A stretch of 11,132 nucleotides of DNA. Origin: Bryobacterales bacterium. GTDB taxonomy: Bacteria; Acidobacteriota; Terriglobia; Bryobacterales; Bryobacteraceae. Location: assembly GCA_030838885.1 (NCBI GenBank), contig JAUZEU010000765.1, forward strand, positions 1 through 11,132, given 5' to 3'. Position 1 is the first letter of the stretch, and every line of letters begins with the position of its first letter. Under the pieces are notes generated by a model. It had not been told where the DNA came from. It did no database searches and worked only from the letters and a program-made list of their open reading frames with translations. Below, one piece after another: positions 8,160 to 11,132 of this stretch. A program made the translations under genes and the position numbers.

Positions 8160-8183
8160 TGTAAACGTTTCTGCTACTGAAAC
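8160..8183. promoter_or_regulatory. candidate operator around a perfect AAACGTTT palindrome
   Basis: TGTAAACGTTTC at 8160-8171 resembles half to three quarters of the GalR/LacI-type operator TGTAAACGTTTACA. The core AAACGTTT (8163-8170) is a perfect palindrome. It runs into GTTTC-N7-GAAAC (8167-8183), a second overlapping inverted repeat. The site sits in the middle of the gap between the uptake operon and its divergent regulator. The regulator has a LacI-like sensor but an IclR-type DNA-binding domain, so which protein binds here is open. Confidence 0.4.
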
Positions 8184-8235
8184 ACTGCTGCGATCGGATG
8201 CCCGCCGGGTGCACTGCTTTGTACTCTGCGCCAAC

Positions 8236-8255
8236 CAGGTGCGACTTACGACCTG
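8236..8255. promoter_or_regulatory. imperfect palindrome near the regulator's promoter
   Basis: CAGGTgCGacttaCGACCTG is symmetric apart from one extra G: CAGGT/ACCTG outside and CG/CG inside, around a 5-base centre. It ends 17 bp before the -35 box at 8273. Length and symmetry resemble IclR-family operators, making it a candidate autoregulatory site. Confidence 0.4.
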
Positions 8256-8272
8256 ATTCTCTGGCAGAAACT

Positions 8273-8301
8273 TTGACGCAGCCGATGCTTAGTGATATAC
8301 A
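8273..8301 (+). promoter_or_regulatory. sigma-70-type promoter of the IclR/PBP regulator
   Basis: TTGACG (8273-8278) is five of six to the -35 consensus and is followed after exactly 17 bases by TATACA (8296-8301), four of six to the -10 consensus. Transcription would start near 8308, only about 6 bases before the ATG at 8314. The possible ribosome site AGGGA at 8305-8309 would then be at or before the RNA end, so the message may be nearly leaderless. Confidence 0.55.
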
Positions 8302-8313
8302 ACTAGGGAACAA

Positions 8314-9453
8314 ATGCCGGAACAGGCCAAGTATCTGCTGGAATCGGTTCTGCGGGCATGTGATGTGCTGCAGGCCTTCCGTTTTGAAGGCGAAGCCCTG
8401 CGACTGCGCGACATCGTCTCACGTACCGGAATCAACAAGACCACGGCGTTCCGTCTGATCCGCAGCCTGGAGAAAGGCAATCTTATCGAAGTCTTACCTC
8501 CAGGGAGATACCGATCCACCATTCGCCCGGTGCAACTCAGGCGGCTTCATCTCGGGTACGCGGCGCAAGGATCCGACCTGATGTTTTCACGGGAAATCAG
8601 CGCCAGCATCACAAGGGCTGCGGACAAAGAGAAAGTAGGCTTGCTCGCCTTGAGCAATGAATACAGCCCCAGGGCGGCACTGCGGAATGCGGACAAGCTG
8701 ATCAAAGCCCGCGTCGATATTGCGATTGAGCACCAGACTTTCGAAGAAGTCGCGCCGCTGATTTCGGCGAAGTTTCGGGAAGCGAAGATCCCACTCATCG
8801 CGATTGGCTTTCCGCATCCCGGCGCGGTTTACTACGGGGCGAACAACTACGATGCGGGTCTTGTGGCGGGCCGCGCACTCGGGCGCTGGGCAAAGCAGCG
8901 ATGGGAAGGCGCTGTGGATGAGGTTCTCCTGCTGGGGCGTTCCATAGGCGGGTCGGTCCCGCAGCTTCGTATGCAGGGAATGGAACGGGGCATCCATGAA
9001 ATTCTGGGCGAGCACGGATTTCGCTTCGTTCAGGTAAACGGTGACGGCCACTTCGATGGCGCGCTGCGGGCCGTACGCAGGCATCTGCGATTTGGGGATG
9101 CGGGGAAGACGCTGGTGGCTGCGATCAATGACCCAAGCGCGTTGGGTGCGCTGCGCGCCTTTGAGGAAGCGGGAGTACTGAACGGGTGCGCTGTTCTGGG
9201 CCACGGCGGTTCCATTGAAGCGAGGGCTGAATTACGCCGGCCGGGAACCCGACTGATCGGCACAGTCGCTTACTTTCCGGAGAACTATGGGCCTGAACTG
9301 ATCGCACTCGCAGTGGGCATCCTGGGCAACAAACCGACGCCTAACACAGTCTTTATTGCCCACCGGCTGCTAACTCCGGCCAACGTCAATCATTACTACC
9401 CGAACGATTCCGCGTTCCCCGAAGAAGACGCAGCGCTTCTTCACTTCGAATGA
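8314..9453 (+). CDS. hybrid regulator: IclR-type HTH fused to a RbsB/LacI-like sugar-binding sensor
   Basis: 379 residues. Residues about 5-72 are an IclR-type winged helix: YLLESVLRACDVLQAF, then the helix-turn-helix LRDIVSRTGINKTTAFRLIR and the wing GNLIEVLPPGRYRST. The usual IclR effector domain does not follow. From about residue 90 to 360 the sequence reads as a periplasmic-binding-protein-like sensor of the RbsB type: AALRNADKLIKARVDIAIEH, ISAKFREAKIPLIAIGFPHP, YYGANNYDAGLVAGRALGRW, RMQGMERGIHEIL, and AAINDPSALGALRAFEEAGV. There is no signal peptide, so it acts in the cytoplasm, probably sensing a sugar or sugar derivative. It is divergent from the DUF4440-receptor-MFS operon across a 277-bp region rich in palindromes, and most likely controls that operon and itself. 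Its end overlaps the convergent gene by 13 bp. Domain calls are firm; ligand and direction of control are not. Confidence 0.85.
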   Translation: MPEQAKYLLESVLRACDVLQAFRFEGEALRLRDIVSRTGINKTTAFRLIRSLEKGNLIEVLPPGRYRSTIRPVQLRRLHLGYAAQGSDLMFSREISASITRAADKEKVGLLALSNEYSPRAALRNADKLIKARVDIAIEHQTFEEVAPLISAKFREAKIPLIAIGFPHPGAVYYGANNYDAGLVAGRALGRWAKQRWEGAVDEVLLLGRSIGGSVPQLRMQGMERGIHEILGEHGFRFVQVNGDGHFDGALRAVRRHLRFGDAGKTLVAAINDPSALGALRAFEEAGVLNGCAVLGHGGSIEARAELRRPGTRLIGTVAYFPENYGPELIALAVGILGNKPTPNTVFIAHRLLTPANVNHYYPNDSAFPEEDAALLHFE

Positions 9454-10127
9454 TCGGACTGGGTGATGGCGCTTTCCAGAATCCTTTTCGCCCGTGACGG
9501 GTTAAACACGCCGCACGAGCAGAATCTGGCCAGATAACTCACGGCCTGTTCCGGTGTACGGCGTCCCTCCTTTACCCAATCCGTGATCTTCTTCGCCATG
9601 GAGTGGCTGACCATCCCGTGGCCGCACATAGTGGAAAGCATCATGACGTCCGAGGAGGGGAGCTTTTCGGTGCGACCTTCGAAGCCCAGCGAGTATCCGA
9701 TGCTATGCCGCTTGATGCAGGCGTGGTTACAGCATTGTTCCGCGCCGTCAATCGATGTGGACACATTAATGCTCAGCCCCAGATCTTCCTTTTTGATGCG
9801 CTCGATGAAATCTTCCGCGGCCACTTTGTTATCGAAGACCGCGGCACAAGTAGTGGGATGATCCAGGCCATCAATCACCGCCTGAAAATCCGGTGTGATG
9901 TTGCGCTTCCAGTGAGACAGCGGATTCATGCTTGTGGAGGGCCGCAGCGCGCCACCATGGCGGGCGTCTCCCAAATTGACCGGCTTATGCTCCACGGCGA
10001 TTTGCAGAAAGCGGCGCAGCCGGGGGAGCGTGTGCTCATTGTTCGTCCCCTTGCTGGCCATGGCAAATACGATGAAATCATCCTGAAAGCTTTCGGCGTC
10101 GCCGAAGCGGTGAAGGGTATTCGTCAT
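9441..10127 (-). CDS. cysteine-rich conserved protein of unknown function, coupled to a ferredoxin-like gene
   Basis: 228 residues starting MTNTLHRFGDAESFQDD. The frame is open further upstream, but this ATG overlaps the preceding gene's stop as ATGA (10124-10127), the classic sign of translational coupling. No signal peptide or membrane segment. Seven cysteines lie mainly in the second half: C94, then CCNHAC at 132-137 with H141, MCGH at 167-170, and CSCG at 203-206. Their grouping with histidines suggests a metal or iron-sulfur site. Other distinctive stretches are PVNLGDARHGG near residue 50, MNPLSHWKRN at 67-76, HSIGYSLGFEGRTEKLP at 141-157, and ITDWVKEGRRTPEQAVSYLA at 181-200. I do not recognise a named family. 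Its obligate-looking link to the ferredoxin-like protein implies a shared redox role; that is inference. The last 13 bp overlap the convergent regulator gene. Confidence 0.8.
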   Translation of the reverse strand: MTNTLHRFGDAESFQDDFIVFAMASKGTNNEHTLPRLRRFLQIAVEHKPVNLGDARHGGALRPSTSMNPLSHWKRNITPDFQAVIDGLDHPTTCAAVFDNKVAAEDFIERIKKEDLGLSINVSTSIDGAEQCCNHACIKRHSIGYSLGFEGRTEKLPSSDVMMLSTMCGHGMVSHSMAKKITDWVKEGRRTPEQAVSYLARFCSCGVFNPSRAKRILESAITQSDHSK

Positions 10128-10963
10128 GCAGTAACTGCCTCCCGTTTCTCCGGAACTGCCTGCAACACCGCCCTGCCCAGACCCAGGTTGGTCTTGGCCC
10201 TTACCAGCTTGTATCCAAGGCGCTCCAGAATGGGGGCCACGATGTTTTCTTCGCCCTCCGTACCGCATCGGGTACCGACCCCGATCGCGATAGGCGACTT
10301 CACTTTTTTCTCCACGTCCCACACGAGCCGGATGATTTCTTCCGTGCGTTCAATACCGGTCTTGATCTCGACAATCGCGGACATCACCTTTTCATTAAGA
10401 ATGTCTTCTCGAAGCGTGCCGCTGGGAACATCTGTCATGAGCGTGGTGATTGGGTTCTTCTTTTCGAAAGACACGCCGGCCTTCGCCAGGGCCCAGCACA
10501 TCTCCTGAATCTCGTAGAAACGTGCGCCGACTCCGGGGCGGCCAAACTCGATGGTGAACCCGACTTCACCCACCTTCACACGGTTGCTGACGTCATTCGT
10601 CTTCACCTCTTCGGTCCCGCGGCCCTCCACTCCTGTGGACTCGTGGGGAACCCTCGGGTCAGAAAAGGCGCGACGCACTACTCTGGGCCACACTAATTCA
10701 TCCGGCTCAAATGCGGCAGTAGGGCAAACGTCCGGTTCCGGATCGAAGCGCAGGCGCATCATTTTAAATACGTTTCGCACCGTGCGGACCATGGTGGGAT
10801 TCAGATGTTCCTGGCTCAGCCCGTTGAAACACGAGTAACACTCGACGCATTCGTCGCGGTTGATGGTGGCGCGGCGGATAACCGGATCGATATAGATCGC
10901 ATCCATCGGGCACACATAGGTGCAATTACCGCATGCGACACACTTATCAGGATTGATTCTCAT
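10124..10963 (-). CDS. ferredoxin-like 4Fe-4S protein with a split second cluster motif
   Basis: 279 residues. The N-terminus carries a standard cluster motif, CVACGNCTYVCP (C8, C11, C14, C18-P19). The second motif begins normally, CVECYSC (C39, C42, C45), but the expected fourth Cys-Pro appears only at C80-P81 (CPTAAFEPDEL), after 34 intervening residues instead of three. In two-cluster ferredoxins the fourth cysteine of each motif binds the other cluster, so two clusters remain possible. Residues about 90-279 are a separate soluble domain with VGEVGFTIEFGRPGVGARF at 131-149, SAIVEIKTGIERTEEIIRLV, SPIAIGVGTRC and KTNLGLGRAV; I cannot name it. No signal peptide, so probably a cytoplasmic electron carrier or redox subunit. 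It starts 12 bp after the DUF1501 gene without a visible ribosome site and overlaps the next gene by 4 bases. The pair is likely one functional unit. Confidence 0.85.
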   Translation of the reverse strand: MRINPDKCVACGNCTYVCPMDAIYIDPVIRRATINRDECVECYSCFNGLSQEHLNPTMVRTVRNVFKMMRLRFDPEPDVCPTAAFEPDELVWPRVVRRAFSDPRVPHESTGVEGRGTEEVKTNDVSNRVKVGEVGFTIEFGRPGVGARFYEIQEMCWALAKAGVSFEKKNPITTLMTDVPSGTLREDILNEKVMSAIVEIKTGIERTEEIIRLVWDVEKKVKSPIAIGVGTRCGTEGEENIVAPILERLGYKLVRAKTNLGLGRAVLQAVPEKREAVTA

Positions 10964-10975
10964 GGGGTTTGATAA

Positions 10976-11132
10976 TTATGCTTTGGTCAGTTTCGCTACC
11001 AGGTCGGTCTTCCCACCTACATCGGTGAGCCGGAAGTCGCGTCCCAGATACCGGTACGTGAGCTTAGTGTGCTCCAGGCCGAGGAGAGCGAGCAGAGACG
11101 CATGTATATCGTGCAGGTGAACGGGGTCTTCG
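10976..11132 (-). CDS. DUF1501 (sulfatase-like) protein, C-terminal end (5' end outside window)
   Basis: Only the last 52 residues lie inside the window, on the minus strand, ending at TAA (10976-10978). They read EDPVHLHDIHASLLALLGLE, then HTKLTYRYLGRDFRLTDVGG, then KTDLVAKLTKA. This is the recognisable C-terminus of DUF1501 proteins, which belong to the alkaline-phosphatase/sulfatase superfamily. They are abundant in Planctomycetes, Verrucomicrobia and Solibacter-like Acidobacteria, usually Tat-exported and often beside DUF1549/DUF1553 cytochrome-type genes. The reaction of the family is not established. It is 12 bp upstream of the ferredoxin-like gene in the same direction, so the two are probably co-transcribed. 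Catalytic residues and any signal peptide lie outside the window. Confidence 0.8.
   Translation of the reverse strand, partial: EDPVHLHDIHASLLALLGLEHTKLTYRYLGRDFRLTDVGGKTDLVAKLTKA

Noticed and set aside
10128..10322. Upstream extension of the Cys-rich gene's reading frame to 10322
   Set aside because: The extension lies within the ferredoxin-like gene and reads as low-complexity shadow sequence. The ATGA overlap gives a much better start at 10127.
9603..10508. 301-codon plus-strand open frame across the Cys-rich and ferredoxin-like genes
   Set aside because: It crosses the boundary of two coupled, motif-bearing minus-strand genes and has no recognisable content.

Overview
The window looks like a piece of an Acidobacteriota chromosome, most likely a Solibacter/Bryobacterales-type soil bacterium. 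The evidence is the gene content: two large TonB-dependent receptor-like outer-membrane proteins of the carboxypeptidase-regulatory-domain type, a secreted ThuA-domain protein, the end of a DUF1501 (sulfatase-like) protein, a remnant of a secreted beta-helix protein, and moderately GC-rich DNA. This placement is inferred from family content. No rRNA, tRNA, insertion sequence or CRISPR array was seen.

Layout. Positions 1-894 (+) hold the 3' end of a TonB-dependent receptor. It converges on a ThuA-domain protein (943-1770, -) with a Tat- or Sec-type signal peptide. The 270-bp gap 1771-2040 contains a 9-bp perfect inverted repeat (1796-1842) just upstream of the ThuA gene. Positions 2041-2706 (+) are a decayed gene: the N-terminal domain and the last ~50 residues of a secreted right-handed beta-helix protein are still readable across three frames, but the whole helix has been deleted.

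Positions 8036 down to 2776 (-) form a compact three-gene operon: a small secreted SnoaL/DUF4440 protein, a complete 1157-residue TonB-dependent receptor, and a 12-helix MFS permease of the anion:cation symporter type. Together they look like an outer-membrane-to-cytoplasm uptake route for an organic anion or sugar acid. The substrate cannot be read from the sequence. Divergent from it at 8314-9453 (+) is a regulator joining an IclR-type helix-turn-helix to a RbsB/LacI-like sugar-binding domain. The 277-bp divergent region carries several palindromes and a good promoter for the regulator, and the regulator probably controls the uptake operon.

Positions 11132 down to 9441 (-) hold a second operon: the 3' end of a DUF1501 protein, then a ferredoxin-like protein whose second cluster motif is split by 34 residues, then a cysteine-rich protein of unknown function coupled to it by a 4-base ATGA overlap. 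The last gene overlaps the regulator tail to tail by 13 bp. The ferredoxin-like/cysteine-rich pair is the least understood part of the window and the best candidate for an undescribed system.
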